Origin: Catenaria anguillulae PL171
Lineage: Eukaryota; Blastocladiomycota; Blastocladiomycetes; Blastocladiales; Catenariaceae
Assembly: GCA_002102555.1 (NCBI GenBank)
Contig: MCFL01000123.1
Location: 1 to 64,000, forward strand
DNA length: 64,000 nt
Reading direction: 5' to 3'
How positions within the stretch are numbered: the first letter of the stretch is position 1; every line of letters starts with the position of its first letter. The translations under genes and the position numbers were made by a program. The notes beneath the pieces are model-generated. The model had not been told where the DNA came from and made no database searches. It saw nothing but the letters and a program-made list of their open reading frames with translations. This document shows, one piece after another, positions 1 to 12,500 of this stretch.

Positions 1-3000
1 GTCGAATCCGAGTAAATTGACCAGCGTCTTGTGCGACAACCCAAACCGCCCAGACTTGCGACACAGCGACGAAAACTTGATCCACATTTCCGTATCCTCG
101 CGTGGGCTCAACACCACACTGCGTACTTTGAGCATGCGATCCCACACCTCGACCGACCGCTGCGTGCCCAACAAGCGATTCTTCCAAGTCAACCGGATCA
201 TTTCCTGGGCTTGCGGGAAGTCGTGGTTGTTCTTGTACTGGATAATCTCCTCGAGCTCGGCAAGCATTTGCACGCGCACAACAACATCGTAGCTTCGATT
301 GTACGACTCGCCCACGAGCGCAGTAAACTCGGTATCCAGCAACTCACGTGTCTTGGCAATAAACTGCTGTGCTTGTGGAAACAGGTTGCGGTGCACGGCG
401 AGAATGGCGCGGAAGAAAGCGCCGTCAGACCACTCGGGCTTGAGTACATTGATGTAATCGTCCATGCCGTCCCAATGGCCCAGGCCCCATTCGGCAGCGG
501 CCGCAAATGGCGCGATCTTTTGGCGCTCCTCGGGAGACGCATTGATCCACTTTTCGCGCGCCAAGATACTCAACTGTTCCCACTCGCCGAGGCGGTGCAA
601 GCAATTCATGATGCCCAACGTGATGGCAAAGTTGTACGGATCTTCGGCGCCTTCGCTGGTACGCGGCCAACCCATCCTCCCACCGCTCGAGCTTGATGTA
701 CCAGTTTTCCTTGAGTTTAACCTGGTGGTGCTGCTGCGCAAATGTCAAGATACCAATGGCGGCGTCAGGTTGCTGCAGATTGTTGTTGATGGAAATGAGC
801 GACTCGATATTGGCCGTGCTGGGCTCGGAAATGAACTCGAGCTCCTTGTAATGCAACGCCTTGGCGTACGCCTGGCACTTTGCGCATACCACCCGAGGGT
901 GCGCAAGTCGATGGGAGTGCCTTGTCGTCGTGCTCCATAAACTCGGCCAGATTGAGCAGCGTTTGCAAAATCTCGGGCGGAATGTTGGGCGACGTGATGG
1001 CCGTTTCCAATGCGCACACGACTCGTCTTGAACTTGATCGTACAACTCGGACCAGCAGCTGACAAAGGCCGCATTGAAGAGCTGCCTGGCCAAAGGAGCA
1101 TGTACGGACACCAAGATGAGCACGCGCGCAGGGCCGGGCTGGGCGATTCCTTGAGAAGCTCGAGACTCAACCGGCGCAACCACTCAGCCAATCGTCCTTG
1201 GTCGACTTGTGGCTCGTTTCCCTAAGCCTTTTGCAGTGCCACTTGATTCACAGGCAACTTTTGCGGGGTATCCTGCGCAGCCTGCGCACGGTTGGCAAAT
1301 AACTGGCCCGCTGGCGGTGGAATGGTAAACTCGGGTGCCAGGTCGTTAGCGCAGCTGCATGGTCAAGCACCGCTCGTACGCGGCGTGCTGGATGCGGTGC
1401 CGCACGTACGCCTTGTGGATAATGGGCACAAACAACAGGAAGTCGGCGCGCATTTGCATCATGAGCGCCGTGAGCGCGTCCATGATGCCCGCGCGCAAGT
1501 CGGGCACGGCCAGGCAGCGCACCAGTGGGTGATGATGCGTGACGAGTGGTGGGACAGGTTGACGCGCTGGATGATGTAGCCGAGGGCTTGCACGGCATAA
1601 CGACGAATGGGCAGCTCGGCACTGGTGTTTTCGATCAAGCGCATAAGTGGGCGTAGCACGAGAAACATGTACTCTTGCAACCCGACGCCAATGATGCACA
1701 AAATGTCGAGGACTTTGTACGTGGCACGGTGGTTTTCAGAGTGGTCCGATTCGAAAATGCTAAGAATGTGTGGCAACAGCACGGGCAGGTGCGCCGTGAA
1801 ATCGGACTCGAGAGACACCGCCAAAGATTCGACGAGGGTCATGACGGTCAGCTCGAGCGTCTTGGCGTGCTGCTCAATCAAGGCAATGATGTCGGGCAGG
1901 TAGCTTGTCATGGTGCGCACCAACGAGCTGCACCAGCTGCGCGAGCTCTTGGAAAAAGAAGTCGAGCATGGCAGGCAAACTCGTGCGCAGCATGGCCAGC
2001 AGCGGCGGAATGATTTGCGCCAAGAAGGGCACGCACTTGAGTCCGAGCGTGCGGCAGATGAACATGACGGCCTTGATGGCGGCCGTGTGATGAGTCGAGA
2101 GCGAGTTGTCGCGGCAAATGGTCATAAGCGCGTTGATGGCGACCGATGGGTAGTAGTCCTCGTGCGAGGGGCCGATGCCCATGATCATCATGGACGTTGG
2201 GTCAATCGAGTTGTTCATTGACGTTGACGGCATCGGTAGCTTGGCGGTTGACTTGCTTGTGCTTGTATGGGTCCAGGGCACCGAGCGTGCCAAGCAGCTT
2301 CATCGTTTCTTGGCGGACTTGCATGGATGATTCTGTTTGTGCAACAAGATAATAAATGTGAGAAAATTGATTTGGCAACCCAAAAACATAGCTAAAGAAC
2401 CGAGCAGAGAACCGTACCAGTCTTGAGAATTGAGATAATCGTGTCCAACAGCGCTGGGTGATCCAGATAAGGTTGAATCACGTAACTGGTCGCACTTGCA
2501 ATCTGGCCCAACGTCTGCAAACTGGCCAACCGCTTGGTCTGCGAACTGGCATCCGACAAGCTCTCGATAATGTGTGGCAGCAACTCGGTCATGTGCGGCA
2601 ACATGTTCTTGCCAGAAACAAGCGCCAGCGCACCAATCGCGGCCAGGGTTGCCGACGCAACGCCGGGACTGGCGTCCTTGACCTTTGGCAGCAGCACGTG
2701 CAAGATGGGCTCGACGTAGGGCTTGACGAGGTACCGGCACGCCCCAACCAGGTGCGCTAGGAGCCGCGCACACTCCTCACGGGTGCGGGCAACGTTCGCA
2801 TACTCAAACTCGGTCAGGAGCTGAATCAACATGCGGCGTAAAAAGGGTAGCACATGCGCCGGATTGCACAAGGCGAGCCGTCCAATGAGCTTCATCGCGA
2901 CCTCACGGTTGGCAAAGACTTCGTCGTTTGTCGCAAGAAAAACGGAGTGGACATTTTCGGCCTTGGCCAAGTTGTGATCAAACCGGTTATCTAACGACGA

Positions 3001-4955
3001 CAAGACGGCCAGCCGGATCTTTGCGTCTGGGTCCGCCACAGCCACTGTCAATAACCGCTCAAGCACCGAATTGACCTGCTCGATCGCATACGCCGACGTT
3101 TGAAACCGGACGGGGTCGCTCGACAGCACGTGGCAGCACGTCAATGCGGCGGCCAGCCGCACCTCGGCCACGTCGTCTTCGAGGTACTGCGTGACAATGT
3201 GCGACACAAACTCGTTGAGGTTTTGCCCAAAGTCAAATGAACCGACGGTATCGAGCGCGAGGATGATCGCCTCAGTGTCGCGCGCTTCGGCGCCGGCCGC
3301 AGTTCCCTCCTTGCCGCTTGTGCTGCCCGCGGCACTGTGAATCGAGGCCGACCCCGGCAATAGGGCCACAACACCTCCCACACCGCCAACACCACTGATT
3401 CCGGGCCGTGCGGGCGACCCGGGAGCACGGAACGGCTGCTGGCTCAAGATAATCGACACGAGATTCAACAACCTTTCCTGAATGGTTGGCAACAGCGGCG
3501 GAATGTGCGACGAGATGTCCACAAGCGCCTGCACGAGCGGTTGCGAAATGCCACTCGAAAAGAACAAGTCGAGCACGTCCAACAAGTACTTTGTGAGGGC
3601 CTGCCCAACGCTTGTGGCCAGCATCGACACACACTGGAAGACAGGTGCCTCGTTCCTGGCCTTGCCCTTGAGCATCAAGCTTTCGCGAATCACCTTGATG
3701 ACATCCTCGAGGAAATCCTTCATTGACGACTCGACGGCCAGGGCAACCTTGCCGACGGCAATAAAGGCAGCCGACCGGTCGCGCTCGCGCTTGAGTTGGG
3801 CAATAAGATGTGTCATGAATCGCGACAGGTACAGCTCGAATGCGGATGCGTTGAACGAGGCGACCGTCGGGATCACCAAAATCACGGTGCGTCGGATCAA
3901 GCCGTCCTTGTGATCCTTGAGCCGGAGCAACACGTCGCATATTTCCTTGTACTTTGGGTCCATGAACCGGCCCGTGTGCAGCAACAGTTCGCGAATCACG
4001 AGCAAACTTCCGTGAACGTGTTCGACTTGCGGGGCCTTGACAGACCGCAGCGCCTCGTCGCACACCTTGGTGAACCATGCCGAACGGGTTTGGGGCTCGC
4101 GTTGGTACACGAGCTCGAGGCAAACAGAGAGTGCATCGGCTGCGGATTCGCGCACGGCGAGTTTGGCGTCCCGCAGTGGGTACCAGAGCGATTCGAGAAT
4201 GTGCGGGACGTGTGCAAAGATGAGTGTGGGGGCATTGACGGCGAGCTCTTTGAGGACAAGCACGGCTCCGTGCTTTTTGGCTTCGTGTTTGTCTGAGAGG
4301 TGCAGGCATTCGATAGCCTTTTTGACTTCGACTTCAACAAATTCAGCCGTGAAGGCGCCGCCGACGCGCGGAGAGACCAGCTTGCCTATTACGGGACAGT
4401 CAAGTCCGGTCAGTAGTTGCGGCAGCAAAGTACAGGAGGCGGGAGAATGTACCGAGAGCTCGTGCAGCGAGCACCATTACTTGAATGTCGCCATTGTTGA
4501 GCGCCATGCCAAGATAGTTGCCGTAACGAGTGATTTTGGTTGCGTTTTCTTCGCCATCCACCTCGATTAGCTTTTCTGTAAACGCCCGCCGACCATGAGG
4601 GGTGTCAGTAACGCATGCAGTCACCAGTGAAAAAGAGGAAATGGACGAACCAATGGCCATGATGCCGCCGACCTTTTCGTGGACATCGTTGCTCAAAATC
4701 AGCTCAAAGATGCGCTGGTTGACATCGGTCAAAAACTTGGAGAATGCATCCGACGTGAGCTCGCGCGAGATGGAGAGGACCTGCGAGTGTCATGCGGTGG
4801 TGAGCAAGCTTTCAGGCAAACGTGGCAATCTACGGCGGTGAGAGTGCTTGAGAACGCACATGTTGCTTGAGATCTTCGGCCGCGGACGATTTGATGTCGT
4901 CATTCCGGCTTGCCAGCCGGACAATGATGGAGTCGAGCCCTTCGTTGACGGGCAT
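1..4955 (-). CDS. TOR: TOR serine/threonine kinase (PIKK family), N-terminal two thirds, gene runs off the left edge
   Basis: TOR is the PIKK kinase of TORC1/TORC2 that couples nutrients to growth. The N-terminus is a HEAT-repeat array: [17 protein letters not shown], then [20 protein letters not shown], then a long open exon, all matching the TOR family in order. Near the left edge are the FAT-domain stretches [33 protein letters not shown] and [13 protein letters not shown]. The kinase domain lies outside the window. Proposed exons, all GT-AG: 4955-4860, 4780-4651, 4575-4453, 4385-2418, then from 2332 leftward; introns are 67-85 bp and the phases join correctly. The start at 4955 ([14 protein letters not shown]) is the best in-frame ATG before the first HEAT repeat. 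From about 2250 leftward the conserved protein jumps frame every 60-300 bp, while 2418-4955 is clean; either the assembly is poor there or the copy is damaged. Confidence 0.9.
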
Positions 4956-5607
4956 GGCGACGGAAAAAGCGAGTTCGGAAATGCGGAGGTGGGCAATATG
5001 CCGGTTTCAAGCAGGTGGAAAAGGGCAGCGAATGTGGCAAAGAGCAATTGGAAATGGATCGGATCGGTGTGCACACGGAATGCGAAAAACTTGGACGCGG
5101 ATAGAGGGAAATCCGCGCGAGGTAAACACGGGCTCCGTGTATCAAGAACCAAGAACCGAACCAACTTGAAGCCAGAGAGAGGTGGGAGGAGTTCCGTGTG
5201 GCGTTTAAGCTGTGTCAGCGGTTGAAGGTGTGGCCCAAGAGCGATGGTACTGGGTGTTGAAGTCTCACGGATCAGACATTGGCCGTCATTGCCAGCGGTA
5301 CATGTATATACATTGGTTTCTGGCTGTTACCTCATCGGCCATGCCATGTCCACGCCGGTTGAGTTGCTACGTAGGTATGATAGACCGTGTGGGGGTTCAG
5401 TGCTTCAAGAGATGTTGGATCGGCACTGTGCGAGGAACCCGATCGACCGCCGCACTCAACTGAAGCCCGCCTGTCCAGAGACTTTGAAAATATCAATATC
5501 ACTTGAAACAAGTTTTCGAGCTCCAACCAATAGCCAACCGGCACAGGAAGATACATCTTTAGCATGAAAATGAATAGACATCAAGGCCGTAGGTAAATAG
5601 CAACAAT
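4956..5607. other. Divergent intergenic region between TOR and the HemK-like gene
   Basis: About 650 bp separate the two divergent start codons, so both promoters should lie here. I see no convincing open frame, RNA gene or repeat. The short frames present overlap each other on both strands and match nothing recognised. Confidence 0.5.
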
Positions 5608-6558
5608 ATGACCCTCGCCGCGCTTCTCTCACGCCTGCAGTCCCACCCAACCATCGGCACCCGTGCCCAAGCCCTCTTTGAGCTTCGGTTTCTTGCGCAG
5701 CACGCTTTTCCCTCCCGCCTGCCCCGCACGCCGCCCACGACGCTTGCAGCTCTGTCGCAATCGCTTCCCGCCGACCTGTCGCCACTCGCCATTCTCGTCG
5801 AACAACGCACCACTCAAAACAAGCCGCTGCAGTACATTTTGGGCACGGTTCCGTTTGCCAACGGGCTCGAGCTGCTTGTGCGGCCGCCCGTGTTGATTCC
5901 GCGGCCAGAGACAGAATGGTGGGTCGAGGAGGTTGCCCAGCGGATCCGATCGCATGGTCCTCGGACAATCAAGGTTGTGGACATGTGTTCTGGATCGGGC
6001 TGTGCTGGGCTCGGCTTGCTTTCATTCTTGCCCGAGCCGTCGCATGATGTACGGGTGGTCGGCGTGGACATTGATCCGCAGGCACTGGAGTTGTCGCGAG
6101 CGAATGCAGCCAAGTGTAGATTCGCAGAGCGGGCAAAGTACATTCACCATGATCTCATGACCGCCAGTCAACTACCGGCCGAGTTGCAGCAAGCCGATCT
6201 GGTTTTGGCCAATCCACCGTACATTGCCCAAGGCGAGCTCAGTGCGCTGGATGCGGATGTACGCGAATGGGAATCGCATGTGGCGCTGGTGGGTGGCGAG
6301 GATGGGAGCGAGTTTTACCCAGTGCTCAGCCGGCTTGCCTGGCGCATGTTGACTGCGCGACATCCGCATCAGCTGGGCGAGCAAGAGGGCGACGAGCGAA
6401 AGGTGCCCATCGTGGCCATGGAAATTGGACACGATCAGGGAAGTAAGGTGCGTGAGATGATGTGCGAGTGGTTTGAAGGGGTTGAAGTGTGGAAGGATCG
6501 GAGCGGACGAGACCGGTGTGTGGTTGCAATGGAGACAAGGAGGCGAAAAGATGGGTGA
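5608..6558 (+). CDS. HemK/PrmC-type N5-glutamine methyltransferase, probably the mitochondrial release-factor enzyme (MTQ1/HEMK1)
   Basis: A single uninterrupted frame of 316 residues. The family transfers a methyl group from S-adenosylmethionine to the glutamine of the GGQ motif in class I release factors. The hallmark NPPY motif is at residues 202-205, the SAM-binding motif I (VDMCSGSGCAGLGL) at 124-137, the acidic strand VVGVDIDPQALELS around 150-163, and the conserved PLQYILG and LIPRPETEWWVE stretches at 73-79 and 96-107. Length matches yeast Mtq1 and human HEMK1 (314-340 aa), and the N-terminal helical domain is present, favouring the mitochondrial PrmC type over the shorter cytosolic Mtq2 type. 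The start at 5608 is the first ATG of the frame. The stop lies 18 bp from the stop of the convergent TRAPPC2L-like gene. Confidence 0.93.
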   Translation: MTLAALLSRLQSHPTIGTRAQALFELRFLAQHAFPSRLPRTPPTTLAALSQSLPADLSPLAILVEQRTTQNKPLQYILGTVPFANGLELLVRPPVLIPRPETEWWVEEVAQRIRSHGPRTIKVVDMCSGSGCAGLGLLSFLPEPSHDVRVVGVDIDPQALELSRANAAKCRFAERAKYIHHDLMTASQLPAELQQADLVLANPPYIAQGELSALDADVREWESHVALVGGEDGSEFYPVLSRLAWRMLTARHPHQLGEQEGDERKVPIVAMEIGHDQGSKVREMMCEWFEGVEVWKDRSGRDRCVVAMETRRRKDG

Positions 6559-6576
6559 ATTGAATGTATTGAAAAC

Positions 6577-7124
6577 TTATTGAGATGATGGAGACGAAGT
6601 GACGAGAGATTGCAGCCGAGCGAGTAACCGCGGCGAGTGGACCATAGCAACCTGGTCCGGGTCGTGAAAAGGGTTTGCGAGCAGGTCGAGATAAGCTTGG
6701 TGAATCAATTCGAATGCCTGAATGAGTAAGAGTAAGAGTACATGAGCATGAGAGTGGAAGGAAGTGATCTTGATACGACAGGACATATGCATACCGCTTT
6801 GACTTCGACGTCTTTTGTCTGAGCCTGGGTGGAGGGCGAAGTGCCTGCTTGGACAAAGAGGAAGAACTTGACTTTGGTGTTGGTTTGGTGGCCGTAGACG
6901 GTGAGGTCGTCGAGGGTGGTGAGCAGGCCCAGGTATCCGGTACTGAGACTACTGGAATTGGAATCGGCACTTTGGGCCGCGTCGGCATAGTCGCAGGCGG
7001 CGTGCGACAGGAACTGGAACTTGAGGTCGGCCTCGCGATCGGCCGAGAACGAGTGGACGAGCAGCGGGTTGTTGAGCTTGCCAACAATGGCCACTGCGGC
7101 AATCTGCGACGGGAACTTGGGCAT
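6577..7124 (-). CDS. TRAPP complex subunit 2-like (TRAPPC2L/Tca17, sedlin-like longin fold)
   Basis: Two exons (7124-6795 and 6717-6577) joined across a GT-AG intron of 77 bp give 156 residues. The family (TRAPPC2L 140 aa, yeast Tca17 152 aa) is part of the TRAPP complexes that act as exchange factors for Rab GTPases in ER-Golgi and endosomal traffic. Exon 1 carries IAAVAIVGKLNNPLLVHSF, LKFQFLSHAACDYAD, GYLGLLTTLDDLTVYGHQTN and TKVKFFLFV, in the order and spacing of sedlin-like longin domains. Exon 2 supplies the C-terminal helix LDLLANPFHDPDQ, equivalent to the NPFYNPGD region of the human protein. It is convergent with the HemK-like gene and divergent from ELP1. Confidence 0.88.
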
Positions 7125-7444
7125 CTTTTTTTTTTTCTTTTTGTTAGCTTTGTTACATAGTTGCTTTCTTGGTCTTTACATACGTTCGTGTTCTGAGTTC
7201 TGTGTCCTGTGGTTTGAGTTGAGCGCGTGCAGTGAGTGCTGGCTGGCGTTGGCTGGCGCATGTACATAGATCTGTAGAGGCTTGACTTTGCCGGATCGAA
7301 GGACCAAATTTCTTTATTAACACATGAGTGGTCGATCGCAGCAAAGTAAATATTTGTTTGTTTGTGAAGGTGAGTTTAAACGTCTCGCACTCGTTTCTTA
7401 TATGTATTAACATACTCTCTCCTTGTCGAAATATCCAACACACA
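7125..7444. promoter_or_regulatory. Shared divergent promoter region of the TRAPPC2L-like gene and ELP1
   Basis: A 320-bp gap between two divergent start codons, so it must hold both promoters. It contains a pyrimidine-rich T tract on the plus strand (7126-7145) immediately upstream of the TRAPPC2L-like start. I cannot identify individual factor sites. Confidence 0.5.
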
Positions 7445-10400
7445 ATGAAGTCGCTCGTCCTGCTGAGAGAATCGGCCGCAACGCTGACGCAGCTGCCGCA
7501 AGCCGCGGCCCTGGCCCTGACACATGACCCCGTCTCGCACACGGCCTTCTTCGCCGCCTTTGACCCGCATGCCGACCCAGACTTGCTCTCCATTGTCGCC
7601 ATCGACCCGACCACCTCCTCCCCGTCTCCCTCGTCAATCATCAGCACCGTCCCGATCCCGATCCCGCTCCCGCAATCCAGCACGGATGACTGTGATGCCC
7701 TCCCGTCGCTCTCGCCGCCAGACATTGCGTGCTTCCACTTCCTCGCAGACTCGTCATCGCTCTTTCTTGCCCTCGCAGACTCTGGGTCGCTCTACTCGAT
7801 CCCAGTCTCGGGATCCGCTCCGGCAACGCTCATCGGCACCATTCACTCTGGCCTCGCATCCGCCACCTGGTCACCCGATGAAGACTTGCTCGTGCTCGTC
7901 ACTCGTGCGGGCAACTACTTGCTCATGACCCGCGACTTTGATGTGCTTCTCGAAGCGCCGCTCCAAACCGATTCGTTTGGCGAGCAAGTGCCCGTCAGCA
8001 TCGGATGGGGCAAAAAGGAAACACAGTTTCATGGCAGTGCAGGCAAAGCCGCAGCGCTTGCAAAGCCCACGGGAGACGCCCGCCTCAGCCCTTGGGATGA
8101 CGAAGGGGCCCGGGTTGCGTGGAATGGTGATGGCTCTGGGTTTGTTGTGTCAAGTGTCGATTGGGATCCCGTCAAGGACACGAGGAAGCGCTCCATCAGG
8201 GTGTATTCGCGTGAAGGCGCATTGCAGGCAACCAGTCAGGCGGTGGATTTGCTCGAGCATTCATTGGCCTGGCGGCCTGCAGGTAACTTGGTTGCCAGTG
8301 CCCAGCGCAGTGACGGGGGCAGCAAGTACCAGGTTGTGTTTTTCGAGCCCAACGGCTTGCGTCATGGCGAGTTCACGCTCCGTGGTGCGACCGACGCCGT
8401 GGTTGTGCGCGAGATGGCATGGAATTGCGATTCGACCGTGCTCGCGGTGTGGGTGTGGGACGAGGCGCAGGCCAGAGACAAGGTGCAGTTGTGGACCATG
8501 GGCAACTACCATTGGTACTTGAAGCAAGAGCTGGATTTCGAGGGCGGGTTGGTCGGGTTCGAATGGGATACCATGCACCCGCTCACGCTGCACCTCGCCC
8601 TCCGTTCGGGCATGTGCCGATGCATGCAGTTTACCTGGGACGTGATTCGCCAGAATGTCACGGGCTTGGATCATGCCGCATCTGTGGGCGTAGTGGATGG
8701 TTCGGCCGTGCTGCATACGCCGTTTGCGCTGGCCAATGTCCCGCCGCCGTACTCGCTCAACAAGTTGCAAGTCACCCAAGGCGAGAATGTCAGGATGGTT
8801 GCGTGGTGTGCCGAGCAGGGGTACTTGGAAAGGGTTGCAGTGGTCCATGGACGGAATGCCGATATCAAGGTCAAAGTATTTGATAAGCAGGATGATAAGG
8901 GTCGCAGAATGGGTGCGATTGGAACAGACATTGAGTACGTCACTTTATTCCACATGCCTTGACTTTCCTTTGATCCTGATTCATTCGCGTCCACATATAA
9001 ATAGCTTGTCTCCCATCGCCCACCTCTCGCTCCGCCAACTCCACTTCCCAACGCACTCGTCGCTTGTATTCCTCGGCTACAGTCTCGACACGCAAACCGA
9101 CCACCTGGTGCGAGCCACCATCGACGGCCAAGGTGATTTGCTCGATGTCGCCACAACACCACTCCCATTCCCGGCCCTGCGCCTTGCAACAGTACCCACC
9201 TCGGACCTTGTTGTGATTCAAGACACACAAGGTCAGCTGCAACTTGCTACTTGGGACCACGGGCTTTCACAGTACGTCCTCAGCGACGATGACCAGGACG
9301 TGGGCGAGCCGCTCGCTTTCGACACGCCTTGTGAATGGATGGCTATTGTTCCAACTTCCACTACACCCGATATCTTGTCGATTGTCGGTCTCACCTCGCG
9401 CTCCAAACTTGTTCTCGCCACCCGCAACTCGGACGGGTCCACTCGCACCACACAGCTTGGCGCCGATGCCTCGTCGTTTGTGCTCCACGCCGAATACCTC
9501 ATTTACACAACCCTCGCACACCAAGTCCATTTTCTTCCGCTGACGTCGCTCCTCAACTCCTCGTCCGTGCCCACATCGTCCTCAGCCGATCCCTCGGCCA
9601 CTTTGACGCGCGCCATCGAACGCGGTGCACACCTGATCACGGTCCTTCCGCTTGGCACTAATCTCGTTCTGCAAATGCCGCGCGGCAACTTGGAAACCAT
9701 TGCCCCACGGCCACTCGTCCTCGACACGACCGTGCGTGCCATGCGCGCGGGAGACTGGAAGGCTGCGTTTACGCTGGTGCGCAAGCACCGCATCGAGTTC
9801 AACTTGCTGGCAGATTACGACCTGGACACGTTTTTGGCGGCAACGGAAACGTGGGTCGGGCAGCTGGATAGCTCCGACCATGTGAATTTGGTGCTGTCGA
9901 ATCTCAAGGACGACGTGGACGTGGTGGCCGAGGTGTACCCGTGGATCCATTACCCGACACGACCAGCGGCAACTCTGGGTGTGGGCAAGGTCGCCCGGAT
10001 CTGCACCCGTGTCCGAGACGTGCTGTCTGCGCGCGCTGGGATCGAGTCCACATCGTGGGTCACGACGCTCATCACCACGCACGTGAAATCGTCGCCGCCC
10101 GCCATTGAATCTGCGCTTGCCCTCGTCAAGCATCTTGCCACCACGTCGCCCGCGACCGATGCGGCCGACCGTGCGCTCAAGTACACGTGCTTTCTTGTGC
10201 CTGTCGACAAGCTGTACGATGTGGCGCTGGGCATGTACGACTTTGCACTGACGCTCATGGTGGCGCAGCGGAGCAACAAGGATCCGCGCGAGTACTTGCC
10301 GTGGTTGCAGGAGCTGCGGCGTGTGCCCGATGAGTTTGAGCGCAGGTGGCGCATCGATTGTGCGCTGGGCAGGGTTGAGCGGGCCGTGGCCAATGGGTTG

Positions 10401-11825
10401 AGGGCAGTTGAGACAACGGCGAATCAAGGGGGACAAGAGTCGTCGTTGTGGGCCAAAGTCAAGACGTACATTCGGGAAAAGGGCATGTACGCTGTGGCCG
10501 TCAAGGAGCTGTTGCAAGTTTCACCCAACGGTGGCAATGCCGAGCGTGAGCGCAGGTTGACGCAGGTGTTGCTCATGTTTGGCAACCACCTTGCGCACAC
10601 CGAGGGCAAACATGCCCACGCTGGGCACGTGTTTGAGATGGGCGGGCATTTGGCCGAGGCCATGGCGGCGTATGAAAAGGCGGGCGAGTGGCGCAAGGTG
10701 CTGAGTGTTGCTGCACGACGCGCTGCGCTTCCGCCATCAGCCATTCCAGGCAACGGCCAAGTCGTCGTCGATGGCGAGGAAGGTCAAGAAGAACAGGAAG
10801 AGCAGGTCGATGTCGGTCGGGTCGCTGTGCAGCTGGCGCAGACGCTGATGGAGCGGGCAGAGCACGAGGCCGCTGCGACGGTGCTGGTCGAGTATGTCGG
10901 CGATGTGGAACAGGCGGTCGAGCAGTGGATCAAGGCGGGCAAGTGGAGTGAGGCCGAGCGCCAGGTACGTGTGCATATGTACACGCTCGCTCCTACACGC
11001 AATTCTTCATCACTCACTCGATCACGCACAAACTCTCTCTTATTATGTCTTGTTTTTTTTTTTTTGTTCTCTTTCTCATTGTAGGCGTATTTGCATGCTC
11101 GCCCCGACCTCATTGACACGCATCTCCGCCCGGGCCTCCTTGCTGGCGCCTCGTCCATGCTCACGGTCCTCGACGAAATGCGCTCCGATTTGCACGCACG
11201 CATCGCTCGCCTGACCGATGTCCGTGCCGAAAAGAAGGCCAAGCTTGCGGCTTTTGAATCTGGCAGCAACAGTGGCGCACATGACCCGAGCCTGACCAAT
11301 GTCGACGCCCTCTCGGACACCACATCCATGATGTCGACCTTCACGGGGCTCACGCTTGCAACAGCTTCCACGGCCCGCACAAGCACGTCCTCGCGCAAGT
11401 CGAGCAAGACCAGGCGCAAGAACGAGCGCAAGCGTCAGGCCGGGAAAAAAGGCAGCATTTACGAGGAAGAGTACCTGGTCGACTCGAGCCACAAGTGCAT
11501 GGCGCGTATTGCCGAGTTTGTAGGCGAGGTACGTGCGCTTTTGAGCGGGTTGGTGGCTGCTGGGTACCTGGCCGAGGCGAGGCGCGTGCAAACGGCGTAT
11601 GTGGAGGCGATTGATGCTGCGATCAGGGACATGAAAGTGGTGACGGATCCGCCCGAGCCGCATCCGTTGCAAAGGCAAGTGGATCGCTATCGGTTGATGG
11701 TGGACGAGGGGTTGACGGAGGAGCAGGCGGAGGCCAGGCTGGACGCAATGGAGCGGGCACAAAGGAGGGAGGCAGTCAAGATGCCAGAGCTTGCAGATTG
11801 GCAGATGAGCGTGTTGGACATGTAG
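7445..11825 (+). CDS. ELP1: Elongator complex protein 1 (ELP1/IKAP), complete, three exons
   Basis: ELP1 is the scaffold of Elongator, which modifies wobble uridines (mcm5/ncm5) of cytoplasmic tRNAs. Exons 7445-8934, 9005-10964 and 11085-11825 join across GT-AG introns of 70 and 120 bp into an open frame of 1,396 residues (human 1,332, yeast 1,349). The N-terminal half is the double WD40 propeller, with the family signature LLLMTRDFDVLLE and VSIGWGKKETQFHG. The second half is TPR-like. The C-terminus carries the basic segment KSSKTRRKNERKRQAGKKGS followed by IYEEEYLVDS, matching the conserved tRNA-binding/nuclear-localisation region of ELP1. The start MKSLVLLRESAATL is the first in-frame ATG with the expected N-terminal alignment. 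Part of exon 2 (9715-10856) is duplicated downstream at 21279-22420. Confidence 0.95.
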
Positions 11826-12500
11826 CGCAGACCCTTTTTCTAGTGTCCCTTGATATACTTTATCCCTATGCACATATGTTTTGACTCTAAATAAATAACT
11901 GAAGTTGTTGGATGATCCGGCCGATCCACGCATTTTTGCCACCGCCAATTCAGTCGCAGCATGGAACCGACCGTGGATCGCTGGATGTGACGCTCAGCAG
12001 TTCACCGACCGAGTCGCTGGAGGTGACCCAACGAGCAAAATGGATTGAACACTGTATTGTGCCCGGCGCATGGCGTGTCCCGTGTGCCCCGTCGGGGCCA
12101 TCTGCCTCTCCACTGCCGACTTGGAAACACACTTGCCCCTCGACCACGACCAGCTCGCCGAAATCGCCGAGTATATGATTAACAACCAGTTTGAAATGCC
12201 CGACTTTACCGCAAAATATTTACCGCCTCTGGTCATGGTGCGTGAATGGTCTCTTGCTGTTCCATTGGATGCTTGCCTCACTCGAGATCGTTCATCTGTA
12301 CGCAGTCGCCCATCTCACAGGCCACACGGTTGTCATCCCACCGGGTATTGCCTTCTACTACACCGAGCCGCTCCCACAAACTGGCCGCTCATGGCGACTT
12401 AAGCTCGAGTTCATCTACCAAGTTGGGATGGGCCACGTCGGGATTGGCCATGTAGGCATCGGGCACGTTGGGGTCGACCCCTTCCCAGGCTGAGCCAAGC
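11826..12500 (+). other. Unresolved interval after ELP1 with weak coding signal on both strands
   Basis: Plus-strand frames of 88-110 residues overlap here. One (12070-12402) has a C2H2-like pattern, CPVCPVGAICLSTADLETH followed by LPLDH, and another (12191-12493) contains AHLTGHTVVIPPGIAFYYTE. None extends into a recognisable gene and no clear splice pairs tie them together. On the minus strand a short stretch ending in NLVDELELKSP at about 12400 looks like a protein C-terminus. I cannot say which strand is coding. Confidence 0.25.

Noticed and set aside
9582-10517. Long minus-strand frame of 311 codons inside ELP1
   Set aside because: It is the antisense shadow of ELP1 exon 2: the plus strand has clear ELP1 homology and intact splicing, and the same shadow reappears in the duplicated block.
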